From Eremomyces bilateralis CBS 781.70 (taxonomy: Eukaryota; Ascomycota; Dothideomycetes; Eremomycetales; Eremomycetaceae), in NCBI RefSeq assembly GCF_010015585.1, contig NW_022985071.1:1413097-1477096 (forward strand): a stretch of 64,000 bases of DNA, given 5' to 3'. The notes beneath the pieces are model-generated. The model did no database searches and was not told where the DNA came from. It was given only the letters and a program-made list of their open reading frames with translations. Positions within the stretch are counted from its first letter, which is position 1; every line of letters begins with the position of its first letter. Shown piece by piece: positions 1 through 9,921 of the stretch. The translations under genes were made by a program, and so were the position numbers.

Positions 1-16
1 GCCTCTGCTGCAGCGC

Positions 17-355
17 TCATAGGGCGCTCTCTGGGCACATCCTCAGACAAAAAAGAGCATTTTGAGCATCGACTTGGGCAAATCTTTCAGCGTAGAAAGC
101 TTCCATATCTCCAAAGTGATAATTCCATGCCATTGTTAGAGTATAGGAAGCATACACTCCGCTTATGGCGAGAGCCATAAGCTGTGCTTCGATCAGTTCT
201 GTCGGCTGCGATAGACATTTATGCGCACTGGGATTAAGTGATCGGGGGTGATTATGATGCTTGTGTAGAGCCTCCAGCTTCCACTGGTCGTCGTTTTCGT
301 TCTTAAATATGACAAGCCTAAAAGTACACCCTATTAAGCGCGTGCTTGTGCTCAT
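17..355 (-). mobile_element. Mutator-like (MULE) transposase N-terminal fragment
   Basis: The 112-residue reading frame carries a FAR1/WRKY-GCM1-like DNA-binding motif typical of fungal Mutator-like (Hop-type) transposases: an STRLIGCTFRLVI start, then W-x-L-E-x-L-H-x-H-H-N-H-P and a conserved NPSAH. The frame stops after about 112 residues, far short of a full transposase (usually 600-900 residues), and the catalytic DDE region is not seen. The downstream part of the element, if it exists, lies off the left edge. I read it as a decayed DNA transposon copy. Confidence 0.6.
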
Positions 356-1666
356 AATCCTTACCCTTTTCTACGAGTTTCCGGATCGATCCCAGTAGTA
401 GTAATATCATATCTTAACATTAGAATGGTGAGGTCTGCCCCAGTTGAGTAGGAAACCGTAGCCATGCTACATGCCATGGCTCCTAAGAGCATTGTAGGCT
501 TCTTCATAGGACGCGTAAAAACAATTTAGAGGAGGGGCAATATTCTCTATGTTGAGGTCTGTGAGAGAAGAAACAGATTGAACAATGAAGTTGTCCTTAG
601 GCGAAGACTAAGGGAAATGCGCGCTAGGCCTAGTTGAACGATTATTAATTTCTACCATTACTAGCGGGGAGGAGAAATTTCAAAAACGGGAGGAGAAATC
701 TCACCAGCTTTTCCCCACCGGGGTTTTTCATCCTCCATAGTTGCGATACGATCTGCATGGTCACTAGATAGGACCGTATCAGACGTTAAATAATAATAAT
801 AAGAAGAATCAATTTAACGTACTATCTGGATCCCTTTCGGGTCAACGAATCCGGCGTTGCGGAGAGACTAAATTCCCAGGCGTACTACCAAGGGGTTGGA
901 CCAAGATGAAGCCAATGTGCAGCCAGGTCTCCTCTAGGAACGGAATACCCTGCGGGGCTTAAGACCAAGGCTTTGCCTGCTATTTAACGCTGAGATACTC
1001 CTCGGAGGATGACATTTCATTCGGACAAATCATCACAAGTTCTACCTTTAGTCTGCGATGCAACATGGGCTGGTTCACCCTCAGAGGCGCAAAAGCTTCC
1101 CCCTCCAAGTGAAGCTTGAGAGCAGCCAAAACACAAGCAATTCGATTCGCGGCAAAGATGGAGGAGCTGAAGGGCCAAACGGAAGTCCTCCAAGATAAGG
1201 CGGATAAGCATCTGGAGAGGGAGACCCGATTCAAGGAGCTGCACTGACAACAGTGTCAATTGGGAGAGGTCTGCTTCTTCGACTCCGCGTATTTGATTTC
1301 TAGAAGGACGGGGATACCGGGGAACCGATGTTAAGGGGGCTAGTAGATGACGCGGCAAGTATTAGAACTGTGAATAGTATTAGTAGTTTATGTAGTGTGT
1401 GGTCAGGCCAACGTATCATCTTTACTCAAATCAACACTTAGTGACACGCTCCATTAAAGGTGCACAATAGACCAGACTCCTTCAACCCATCCAGTGCTGA
1501 GTATCCAGATGCGCCATATGCCTCCGAATTTTACATGGAGCTCTTGTTCCTGGCCGAAATGTGTGCAGTAAAATACGAACCATCCCGATCCAGCCATCCA
1601 AGTCGTCCAAATCATAATCTTATGTTCACGTTATGTTACCAATCGCTCAACCGAAAGCTGGAGGCT
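356..1666. other. Gene-free stretch with repeat debris
   Basis: No gene is supported here. The stretch is AT-richer than its neighbours and holds short repeats: two copies of GGAGGAGAAAT near 668-705 and a small inverted repeat ACGTTAAAT / ATTTAACGT at about 784-820 around a TAA-rich loop. A short plus-strand frame near 1159-1248 would encode a charged coiled-coil-like peptide of 29 residues, but nothing supports its expression. It probably consists of old mobile-element remnants. Confidence 0.4.
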
Positions 1667-3794
1667 CTATCGTCTCCAGGAATCATACAGTGCCATCAAC
1701 TTTTGTCTCGCCGCCTTCCCCCCTTTCTGGATCCTCGGCACCATATCCTCCGCACTGATCAGCTCGCTCACGTCCCGCCCTCCCATCACGCTCCTCTCCA
1801 CCCAACCGCAACGCGCCTTCATAGTCTTATTCGCCCCCGCCTCCAACAGCAACCTCACCGCCTCCACATGCCCCCCCGCCGTCGCTGCATGCAGCGGCGT
1901 CCCAAACGGCCCACCCGGTCTCTCTGGGCTCGGGTCAGCCCCCGCCTCGAGCAGCTTCTGAATCGACGGAAGATGCGCGGCGCGCGAGGCGGCTTGCAGC
2001 GGCGTGTAGAAGTAGCCGAGCGGGATGTTCGGGTCGGCACCAGCTTTGAGGAGGAGGTTCAGGCACACGAAGCCGCGCTCGCCCTTCGCGGCGGAGGCCT
2101 GGGTTGCGGTGCCGTAGAAGCCGCTGGAGGTGTTGATGGCGGCGCCGGCGGCGAGGAGGTGGTCGAGTGCGGAGGAGTCGCAACGGGCGGCGGCAGCTTG
2201 GAGGGGGAATCCGAAGGATTCGATGGAGAGGGGAAGGAAGGTGGTGTTGGGGGGCATGGCATTGGAACCTTTGGAGTGGAGGTTGGGGTTAGCGCCGTAC
2301 GAGAGGAGGAGTCGGAGGATGTCGGTGCGGGAGTGGAGGACGGCTTCGTAGACGGCGAAGGTTTGGGATGGCGTGCAGGCGTCGATGGTGGAGTTGGGGT
2401 CCGCACCTTCGGCTAACATGGAGTGGACTTTGGAAAGGGGCATGTCTTTTGTGAGCTTTTTAAGCTTCTGGTCGAGTTTGGTTTGGTCGGAGGGGGTGAG
2501 TTCTTCCCGGGCACGCCGTGCGGAAGAAATGGCAGCGGGATCGATGATTTTGTTTTTGGAGCGTTTGTGGTCGAGTGGTTCGTCAGGGTCAACCGGTATA
2601 GGGTACACGCTATCGTATGAACCCTGGTTCCATGCGTCGACATTTATCGCATCGGGATCGGATTGCGTAGTTGAAAAGGGGAATTGAAAACCGGTTGGCC
2701 CGCTTCTGTTCAGATCGTCGTGCGTATATCTTTGATGGGGTGTCCCGCTCATTCGGGACGATTCCTCTGCTCGTTCCATATCCCAGGATGGCAGAATCGA
2801 CGACTCCGGGCGCGGAGGTCTCCAACCATTGAGCGTTGCCAAACTTATGGTTTGAGTCGGGCCCGAGCTTGATAGCCATGAGGATGTCGGTGACTGATCG
2901 GATTCTCGTCGGGGGCGGACTGGAGTCCCAGGATCGGCTGGAGACGGCAATACCACGGTCGAGATCGAAGACAGACTGACTAGCTCCGCTTCAATTGGAC
3001 CAGGTAATCGGCGTTCTCTGGCCTTCGGTTTGATTTGAGGGGTGGTTGGCAGTCGGGGGTTGATATCTCCGTAACCTTGTGTTGGCAGGAAGAGGGCTTC
3101 GCTGTCATACATTGATGCCTCATATGCGGTCTCAGCATATGTCGATGAATCATCCAGGAACCTTTCCAGTCGCTCCAGTGCTAGCGCATTGGGTAGACAC
3201 CTGTGGTCTAACTGCCCTTTGAGCTCGGCAATCTCGACAAGAATCCGAGAGGCATCGCTTTGAACGGCATCCATGCCAATCTGGATCCCATCCGTGTCGT
3301 TTATTAATTCCCTTGCTATCGACCTAATACTAGTCAGCCGAATTATGTTCTCGTCCCACAATGCAATTGACAACGTCATCGACAACGTACAAGTTTACTA
3401 TGTCGAGCGCTATATCCAGTGCAAACCTATGCATCCCCAGACATCTCTGGAGCTTCGCCGCCTCTTTCCTGCCCAGGACCAGCCAATCCATCCTGAAGGC
3501 GCCACGATAGTCGGCAAGAAAGTCCGGGATCTGCTTGATAACCAAGTTGCATCCCTCGAGAATGCCAGCTATCCGACGTCCCAGCATGTCCGAGCTCCCG
3601 AACCACCCCTCGTCTTTGGCATCCTTTGACAGCAATTCCAAATCCTCCTTAATCAAGTTCAGCTCACGATCGAGGGTCCGGACGTCATTGCGAGCGTCTC
3701 GATACTGGCGAACAAACTCGGCGGTGGTCGACGTCACTTTGCCGATGGTGGCTACTAGAGCAAGGCAGCTCACCGTGAGAGGTACTGGATCCAT
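1667..3794 (-). CDS. Ankyrin-repeat protein with PigL_N-type N-terminal domain
   Basis: Two exons: 3794-3391 and 3323-1667, joined over a 67-nt intron (GTACGT donor, CTGAC branch-like motif, TATTAG acceptor). The exon sum is 2061 nt, 686 residues. The N-terminal ~200 residues (MDPVPLTVSCLALVATIGK, then long helices) resemble the fungal N-terminal domain described in azaphilone cluster protein L and in many fungal NLR-like and ankyrin proteins. A serine/proline-rich linker follows, then about four or five ankyrin repeats near residues 450-650, with repeats of the type GADPN and TPLHAATAGGHVEAVRLLLEAGA. The start at 3794 is preferred over one 19 codons upstream because MDP begins the conserved domain. 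No NACHT or NB-ARC domain lies between. Such proteins are thought to act in protein-protein recognition, in some cases non-self recognition; the partner is unknown. Confidence 0.85.
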
Positions 3795-4410
3795 TATCGA
3801 TTTCGGTTTCGAAAACAGGCGGGGGTAGAATCCAGGGAGTGGCGAAGCCACCAGTATTCCCGAGGGATACTTAAGGAATGTTCCTCATAGGTTTAGGGGG
3901 TGGACCGATGGCCCTGGGATGGTTGAAGCAGAATTGAAGAACCATACTTGAGAGGGTGGTGCACTATATATCGAACGGGCGATGGCCTAGCACCATCACA
4001 AGGCGCGCTCTACTACCTTGGAGAATCGGCTCTTCGCGCTTAAGGCTGTGTCTAGTGTGTGGCACCACGAAACTCCAACAGAAGAGCAGCTTGGCGACGA
4101 ACCGGACGAGGAAATGCAGCATTCGGACGCCATCAAACGAGATAAAATCATCGCTAAGTATGATGTGATAGGTAGATGGAATTAGATGGACTAGGGGGCG
4201 TGGGGGGGGGTTAGCAGCGTATGAACGCGTGGAGCAACGCCGTTCGGGGATTGGTTGTAAATTTGCATAGAGTTCGGATGCTCCATATGCCCAGCCCCTC
4301 CCTATTCACCCTCATCCTCGAACCCGGAAGATTCTCTATTGCTCGGTCACGATTGATATTCGCTCGGCGCCTCGTTGTGCATCTGAGCCATTCGATGTTC
4401 GTCGTTGGTT
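3795..4410. other. Gene-free stretch
   Basis: Upstream region of the ankyrin gene. Only short shadow frames are present and no coding pattern, RNA gene or clear repeat is visible. Confidence 0.4.
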
Positions 4411-4836
4411 TCAGCGTGGAGAATCGAGACGATGCCACGGCCGCCACGACTTTGCATACTTCGTGACATCTACTTTGTCTGACGGTGGTCCGGAACTCAT
4501 GTGATTTGATATGTCAGTAGTAATATCACATTCCGGAAGGACTGGTAATCGGTCGATCTCTTCCAACCACAGCCGAGAGGTGGCGTCTGGTATCATCTAT
4601 CGGCGATTCGGCGGTAGACCTGCAGTGGGTCCAAAGCGAACATGAGCAGAGGATTGTGGCTTGACTACCACTGTGCCAAATGTAGAATCCGAGTCCATAA
4701 CGAATTCTTGGCGGTTAAGCAATAGTGAGAATGAATAATAATCATTGTCTCGCAACATCGTCATCGCTGTGTCCTCCATTGTACCAGCTTCGGCGGGGTT
4801 TGCCGTCTTGGCGAGCGCAACTCTAATTTCACTCCT
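4411..4836 (-). pseudogene. Unidentified reading-frame relic beside the MITE
   Basis: On the minus strand a frame stays open from the MITE edge (4836) to a stop at 4597-4599, then continues in the same frame to 4411. Composition is protein-like (for example DSDSTFGTVVVKPQSSAHV), but I do not recognise a family. The frame begins exactly where the MITE ends, which could mean that the MITE entered a gene or an already dead copy. The single in-frame stop and the lack of a credible start argue for a relic; chance openness is an alternative. Confidence 0.2.
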
Positions 4837-4837
4837 G

Positions 4838-5119
4838 TACGGAGGTCCATTTCAAAAGTTATTGCTCGCCAAGAAAGGGCTTGATTATATAAGCCGTTCG
4901 ACAGCCGATAGCACAGGCAGTAGGGTGTCTAGCCAACGGGCGGGTACTACGCGCGGTAAATCGAATGCCCGGCGCCCTTGCCTCGAATTAGGCTCTATAA
5001 GACCTGATTAAATGCCCAGTTGATAGGCAGTCCAGTGCCCGTGGCATAGGCTCTCGAGACTGCTTATATAATCACGCCACTTCCTTGGCGAGCAATAACT
5101 TTTGAAATGGACCTCCGTA
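4838..5119. mobile_element. MITE with 55-56 bp terminal inverted repeats and TA target site
   Basis: The left end (4840-4894) and right end (5062-5117) are inverted copies that begin CGGAGGTCCATTTCAAAAG. The outer 34 bp match perfectly; across the full arms I count two substitutions and one single-base indel. The element is flanked by TA on both sides (4838-4839 and 5118-5119), the target duplication of Tc1/mariner-type transposases. The body between the arms is about 167 bp and has no coding potential. Size (278 bp without TA), long near-perfect arms and the TA duplication fit a Stowaway-like non-autonomous element. The arms' similarity suggests a fairly recent insertion. Confidence 0.85.
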
Positions 5120-5446
5120 GCGGATAAGCCGATTTATATTGCTGGCAAGGTCGATCCTGAAAGATCGGATTTGGTTCTTACGTGATATAAAGGTATAGAA
5201 CGAGTGGGTCGTACCGTCCTGGGCGTACCTCGCGAGTCACGACGTATGCAGAACACGATGAACCAATGTGGGACGACGGAGCACTGCGAGGACCTTCTAC
5301 ATCGATCCTATGGACGGATGATCAACATGATTCACAATAAACGTCGTTTGTGGTCGCAGGATGCATTTGTAAGGCGACCGTAATATCATCAATTCATGAG
5401 TTGGATATCATTGACTTGACTATGCAAGGTTGCAGTCGCAGCTACT
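5120..5446. other. Gene-free stretch right of the MITE
   Basis: No supported gene. On the minus strand some short open runs look protein-like, notably about 5165-5290, but they lack a start and splice signals that I can defend. They might belong to the same relic as the frames at 4411-4836 and 5447-5788. Confidence 0.25.
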
Positions 5447-5788
5447 TCACAGCTCACACTGTTTGACTGCATCTTCCGATCCGCCACCGCTCTGGTGGAT
5501 GCTCTTCAATTGCCATAGCGAAATTCCGTTCATGCCGATTTTTTTGATCATAGGGGAAAGCAGTTTGGTGATAAGGAAAACAGGAACCCCGTCATGCTGT
5601 ATCATGGTGAAGCGAATGGTATCGGACGTCTCCCCGCAAAGCAAGTTTGGGGGATGCGCACCGGGACCGTGGAGAGGTCCATCGCCAGTAAAAACCGGCG
5701 AAGGAAGTGAAGGATAGAAGTACTGTACAAAATGCATGACGGGGCTTTGGACGTCCTCGATGGGATTCGTCTCCTTACTCCAACGCAA
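5447..5788 (-). CDS. Hypothetical 113-residue reading frame, possibly a gene relic
   Basis: An ATG-to-stop frame of 113 residues with a balanced composition (for example FTGDGPLHGPGAHPP and GVPVFLITKLLSPMIKKIG). I do not recognise the family. It lies about 100 bp downstream of the Gis2 stop on the same strand, so it might be part of that transcript's 3' region, a fragment of an older gene, or chance. No intron or conserved motif was found to extend it. Confidence 0.22.
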   Translation of the reverse strand: MRWSKETNPIEDVQSPVMHFVQYFYPSLPSPVFTGDGPLHGPGAHPPNLLCGETSDTIRFTMIQHDGVPVFLITKLLSPMIKKIGMNGISLWQLKSIHQSGGGSEDAVKQCEL

Positions 5789-5889
5789 CTTCCGCTATGT
5801 CCCGACCTCGAACGTCCTCCGGGTATCGCCTTGCACTTCACTGCAGGCATTGTAGGTCGCCGTGTGGGAGTAAGGAAATGTTCGACCGC

Positions 5890-6660
5890 CTAGTTGGGGC
5901 AGCTAGACTGAACGTGGCCCGGCTGCTTGCATCGGTAGCAGAGACGCTCTTGACCAGCGTCAGACGGGCAATCTCTGGAAAGATGACCGACCTCGCCACC
6001 TAGAAAAAGTCAGCGTCAAGCCCTTCACAACGCGTGTCGGTGCACCTACAGTTGTAGCACTTCTGTCCTTGGGTGCAATCCCGGGACATATGTCCGTAGC
6101 CACCGCACGAATAGCAGGTGGTGCCGCGCGACGGACCACCGAACCCACCACCGCCCTGGTAGCCACCGGGGCCACCGGGGGCGCCGCCCTCACGGCAGTT
6201 TCGGGCAATGTGGCCGACCTTGCCGCACTTGTAGCACTCTTGCGAGCTGCCGCCGGGGGGTCCGCCCGCACCGGTCGAGTCGTTCGGGCACTCGCGAGCG
6301 ATGTGGCCGGGCTGGCCGCAGCGGTAGCACGCACGACCTTCGGGGGCACCGCCACCGCCTGAGCGGGGCTGAGGGCACTCACGGGACAGATGTCCCTTGC
6401 CGTTGCAGTTGTAGCATGTTGGGTTGTCGCGGTCGGGGCAGTCGCGAGCCTGGTGCTCAGTAGCGCCACCTATGAGGAATCGTTAGCAAAGGAATTCTCG
6501 TGACAAGGCCGTCGCCATGAATATGTCGGAATCGATCGAATGAACTGATTCTACATTCCTGAGACGGGTTGAAAGGCCTGATCTCATCGCCTGATCAAGA
6601 AAACGCGAGGAACTTACAGTTGTAGCAGGCCTTGCCAGTGTTTCCAGTAGAAGCGTCCAT
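5890..6660 (-). CDS. gis2: CCHC zinc-knuckle nucleic-acid-binding protein, Gis2/CNBP/Byr3 family
   Basis: Three exons: 6660-6618, 6469-6050 and 5999-5890, total 573 nt, 190 residues, matching the usual 150-180 residue size of the family. The product carries seven CCHC knuckles: CYNCGGATEHQARDC, CYNCNGKGHLSREC, CYRCGQPGHIAREC, CYKCGKVGHIARNC, CYSCGGYGHMSRDC, CYNCGEVGHLSRDC and CYRCKQPGHVQSSC, with Gly/Pro-rich linkers between knuckles 3, 4 and 5. Knuckle 1 has a Glu where the others have Gly before the His. Family members bind single-stranded G-rich nucleic acid and act in translation and mRNA fate in the cytoplasm. Both introns fall inside a knuckle (1 and 6), after the same bases of the CYNC codons, and they also restore the knuckle on splicing. 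The long minus-strand frame in exon 2 read in another phase is a shadow. Confidence 0.93.
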
Positions 6661-6691
6661 TTTTATGATGGAGGAATCGTCAGAGGTTGAT

Positions 6692-6863
6692 CTGAAAGCG
6701 GTTAGAGAGGTGTACCTTGATGGCGACCTTGCGATGGACGATGTGGAAAGGAATCGGGGTGATCCAATGATACGTTCATCTAACGAGGATAGTCCCCGTT
6801 TGATGACCGTAACGGGATTCCCGAGGGGTAGTCGAAGCAATGGCATCGTAATGGATCACTCAC
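6692..6863 (-). other. Possible 5'-UTR intron of the Gis2 gene
   Basis: Upstream of the Gis2 start the minus strand shows a strong donor (AAAG|GTGAGT at 6863) and a pyrimidine-preceded acceptor (CTTTCAG ending at 6692), 172 nt apart. Translation does not depend on it. Leader introns are common in highly expressed fungal genes, but only transcript data could confirm this one. Confidence 0.4.
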
Positions 6864-8565
6864 CTTTGAATGATAATGTCTGACAAAATATTTTCGGTTT
6901 TAGGGCTGAGTTGATGATAGGTATCGAAGGAGTGAAGGATGGGATGCAAGATTGCGACGGAACAACAAGATGATCCGGGCCGGGGGCGGTGATTTACGAC
7001 TTGATCTTTTCTGCACTTGAAAACGGTGGTGAAAACCTGAAAACAAGTGAATCGATGATCCGGTGAGCTTTGTGGGGTTGGATGAAAAAACGTTGTGTTT
7101 GCCGCAGCGAAAGCAGCGAAACGGTGTGTGCTCCTGGTGGCAACCGAGGGTCCGATGGAGCTAACCAGCTTTTCCAGTGTTTTCCTCCAATTTCTCGTCC
7201 CTAACACACGCTACGCTAGCCTTACTCAACCTTGCCCCGAAGCTTGGGTGATCGATTTTAGTGATTAGCCACGAGTTTGATCTTTAAGCGAGTCAGTGGC
7301 CGTTGCCGTTGATGTTCAAGATTCAGGATCCTGTTGGTTCTTGTCAGATTGTGGCGCTGACGTGTGTAGGAACAGTTCAAGAGCCGCAACAGATGAACAG
7401 ATTACAGAACTATATCGTGGAAGAACTACAAATCTCAGCACGTTGGAGTTCGGCATCAGTTTTATAGAATCTCCATCATCTCTCTCCTCCATCGCTCATC
7501 CCTCTATCTCTCTTTTCCTTTCTCTTGGGACCCTCGCATTGTTGACCATGTAAGGGTGCTGTCTCGTTGAGATTGGTCCTATTCCGCCTTACATGAATCA
7601 GGCTGATCATCAGAGATCGGGAGACCGCGGCAAGGTGGCTTCAGATCTCCAACTCTACCATTTGCAAGGGTTTTAACTCATATGCAAGTCACTTTGGGTT
7701 GAGTACACCTAATACGTGTCAAATATACCTCCACTTCCTCAGGACCATATGTGATCTTAGAAGTCCCCAGGAACTGAAACATAATCTCCTTCCCTTGATC
7801 AGCATCATTTCCAGAGGCGGGAAGTCAATCAAACCACTTCGAGAAATTGAACCGAATAGTTACGCGAGATCAAGCTGACCCGAGCATTTGTGGGGATACC
7901 TATATCTTTCTTCAGTTTAGTGGTCGGACAATGATCGCTTGGAGAGGAAACTGGGAAGCTGGCCCTAAAATATTAGATATTAAGGTACACGTGTATACAT
8001 CTCATATATCTACGTCTAGCAACTGTTGTGTTTACATGTGATACGAGGCCAGCACGGAGGACACCAGGCCATTATTGAGGCTCGGCAAGTTAACATCAAA
8101 GAGTGGACTCCTGGGTATCATAAGGTACATATATGATACATCGAAGGCAGAGGACCTTGAATTGATGGCACTATGCACCTGATACAGGGCGCCTAGCTTG
8201 CATTAAGGTGGAAACTAGAACTGGAATATCCACGACAGCTAAGGGAAGAATGGTATCAAGGCCATTATTTCTAGAGCCGGGGATGTAGGAGTTAATATCG
8301 ATGACCATCAAGCCTCGAAGCCTTGGGGTAGGTACTATATGATATAATGCTACTTGCATCGACCTAACGCGAACTCTGGATATGCCTAAGAGCCATCAAT
8401 TTCGTCCACCCTAGACGGTACTCTATTTTCTCTACTCCATCTTTTCTACGAGAGTGCCTCTGAAGTCTGATGCTGTTGTCGATTCCCCGGTCCGGTGTTC
8501 TTCGGTCTTCCATTCAGATCGGTTCAATCGTATATGGAATTCGGGTTCAACCTGAAATTGATCCC
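6864..8565. other. Long divergent intergenic region
   Basis: This lies between the Gis2 gene (minus) and the RNase H2A gene (plus). It contains a pyrimidine-rich run near 7475-7545 and no reading frame that looks coding on either strand. No tRNA, repeat pair or mobile-element motif was recognised. Its length, about 1.7 kb, is unusual beside the short spacing of the neighbouring genes. Confidence 0.4.
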
Positions 8566-8569
8566 CCGG

Positions 8570-8695
8570 ACGCGTTAATACTGTAGGTAACGTACATGCA
8601 CCTTTTCCAGTTGCCGAATGGCATCAATGTTCAAGATGTGATATTTCATTTCGAGATCACGTGCAGGACGCGTCGCGGTGCCCCACTCAACGCGT
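8570..8695 (+). promoter_or_regulatory. Three MluI cell-cycle box motifs (ACGCGT) before RNase H2A
   Basis: ACGCGT occurs at 8570-8575, 8668-8673 and 8690-8695, which is 141-266 bp before the RNase H2A start codon. A CACGTG hexamer sits at 8658-8663. ACGCGT is the binding core of the yeast MBF (Mbp1-Swi6) factor that drives G1/S expression of DNA replication and repair genes. Three copies in 126 bp before a replication-linked gene suggests cell-cycle control; binding is inferred. Confidence 0.5.
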
Positions 8696-8835
8696 CTTCT
8701 TCATTCAACGTCAGTTCAAGAACATCGACGTAAATTGTAACTCTGTCGATGTAACAAGCAATCAGCGTTTCTAGAAATTGAACACTATTCGTTTGATCTC
8801 CCATCCATAGCAACCTAGTTTTCTATCATATAACA

Positions 8836-9921
8836 ATGAACGAGGTTCCAGTATCCCAAGATGCTCCACAAGATCTCGAGCAAGATGTTACCCCTTCCAA
8901 TATCTTCATCCCCCCTACAGTCGATACCCCAAAGCTCCTCTCCGGAAATACATACTCATATTTCTCTCCCATACCTTCCGCAATCGCCTCCGACTTATCG
9001 ACGGAGTGCGTGATTGGGATTGACGAGGCCGGCAGAGGACCGGTTTTAGGACCCATGGTCTACTCCCTCTTTTACGTTCCACAATCGCTCCATTACAGCC
9101 TCCTCCGTGATACCCATGCTTTTACAGACTCCAAGGCCCTTACGGCCGAAGTGCGGTCGAATCTGATGCGAACTCTGTGTACACCGCCAGCAACATCAGC
9201 CGGTGCAGAATCGAACGACGCCGATGATGCGGCCGATGCAGGGGAGGCTGAGAGCGCCTCACTTCAGACCCATTGCGGCTTTTCAGCAACCCTCCTTTCG
9301 GCGACCTCAATATCCTCGTACATGCTTCCATCACCACGAACCGCCCCATACAATCTCAACGCCCAAGCGATGGATGCGACGATCGATCTGATTCAACGGA
9401 CATACGACATGGGGCTGAACATCACGGACATCTTTGTCGACACCATCGGAAAGCCGGAAGTGTATCAAAAGAATCTCGAGAGGATCTTCCCGGCCGCGAG
9501 GATATCGGTCGAAAAGAAGGCCGATGTCACATATCCGGTCGTGGGCGCGGCCAGTGTCGTCGCAAAGGTGACGCGAGACGTGGCGTTGGAAGTGCTCTGG
9601 GACGAGTATGTGAAGCATACTTCCATGACGGATCCGGGAGATCATTGGGGTTCCGGATATCCATCGGACGGCCGGGCCACCAACTGGCTCAAAGCGTCCA
9701 TGGATCCTATTTTTGGATGGGGCTCCGAGTGTCGATTCTCATGGGGCACCGCAAAAGACTTGTTAGAGGGCAAGTCTGCCGCGGCGATTGTGGATTATGA
9801 GGAAGAGGATTCCAAAACGGTGAAGATGACCGACTTTTTCAGCTCCAACGGGGAGGACGACGGCGCAGAAGATGAGCTGGGGAGATGGTACGGCAGGAAT
9901 TTATCTGAGGAAGTGTTTTAG
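8836..9921 (+). CDS. rnh201: Ribonuclease H2 catalytic subunit A
   Basis: Intronless, 361 residues, complete. The type 2 RNase H core is clear: the DEAGRGPVLGPMVY motif near residue 63-76 with the first catalytic Asp and Glu, DSKALTAEVR, a further catalytic Asp in TDIFVDTIGKPEVYQ, then KKADVTYPVVGAASVVAKV with the following TRD, and GSGYPSD. The enzyme cuts the RNA strand of RNA:DNA hybrids and starts ribonucleotide excision from DNA in the nucleus, together with subunits B and C. An acidic insert rich in Asp/Ala (about residues 118-138) lies after the DSKAL block. The C-terminal tail (KTVKMTDFFSS) looks like a PIP box (Q-like-x-x-[ILM]-x-x-FF) that could bind PCNA, although the usual Gln is replaced by Lys. 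Start at 8836 precedes a short acidic N-terminal region. Confidence 0.95.
   Translation: MNEVPVSQDAPQDLEQDVTPSNIFIPPTVDTPKLLSGNTYSYFSPIPSAIASDLSTECVIGIDEAGRGPVLGPMVYSLFYVPQSLHYSLLRDTHAFTDSKALTAEVRSNLMRTLCTPPATSAGAESNDADDAADAGEAESASLQTHCGFSATLLSATSISSYMLPSPRTAPYNLNAQAMDATIDLIQRTYDMGLNITDIFVDTIGKPEVYQKNLERIFPAARISVEKKADVTYPVVGAASVVAKVTRDVALEVLWDEYVKHTSMTDPGDHWGSGYPSDGRATNWLKASMDPIFGWGSECRFSWGTAKDLLEGKSAAAIVDYEEEDSKTVKMTDFFSSNGEDDGAEDELGRWYGRNLSEEVF

Noticed and set aside
1460-2416. 318-codon plus-strand frame
   Set aside because: It lies antisense over the ankyrin repeats, is Gly/Val/Glu-rich in a way that mirrors the repeats, and has no domain.
5960-6469. 169-codon minus frame and antisense 97-codon frame in the Gis2 locus
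   Set aside because: Both are out-of-phase readings of the knuckle-coding exon.
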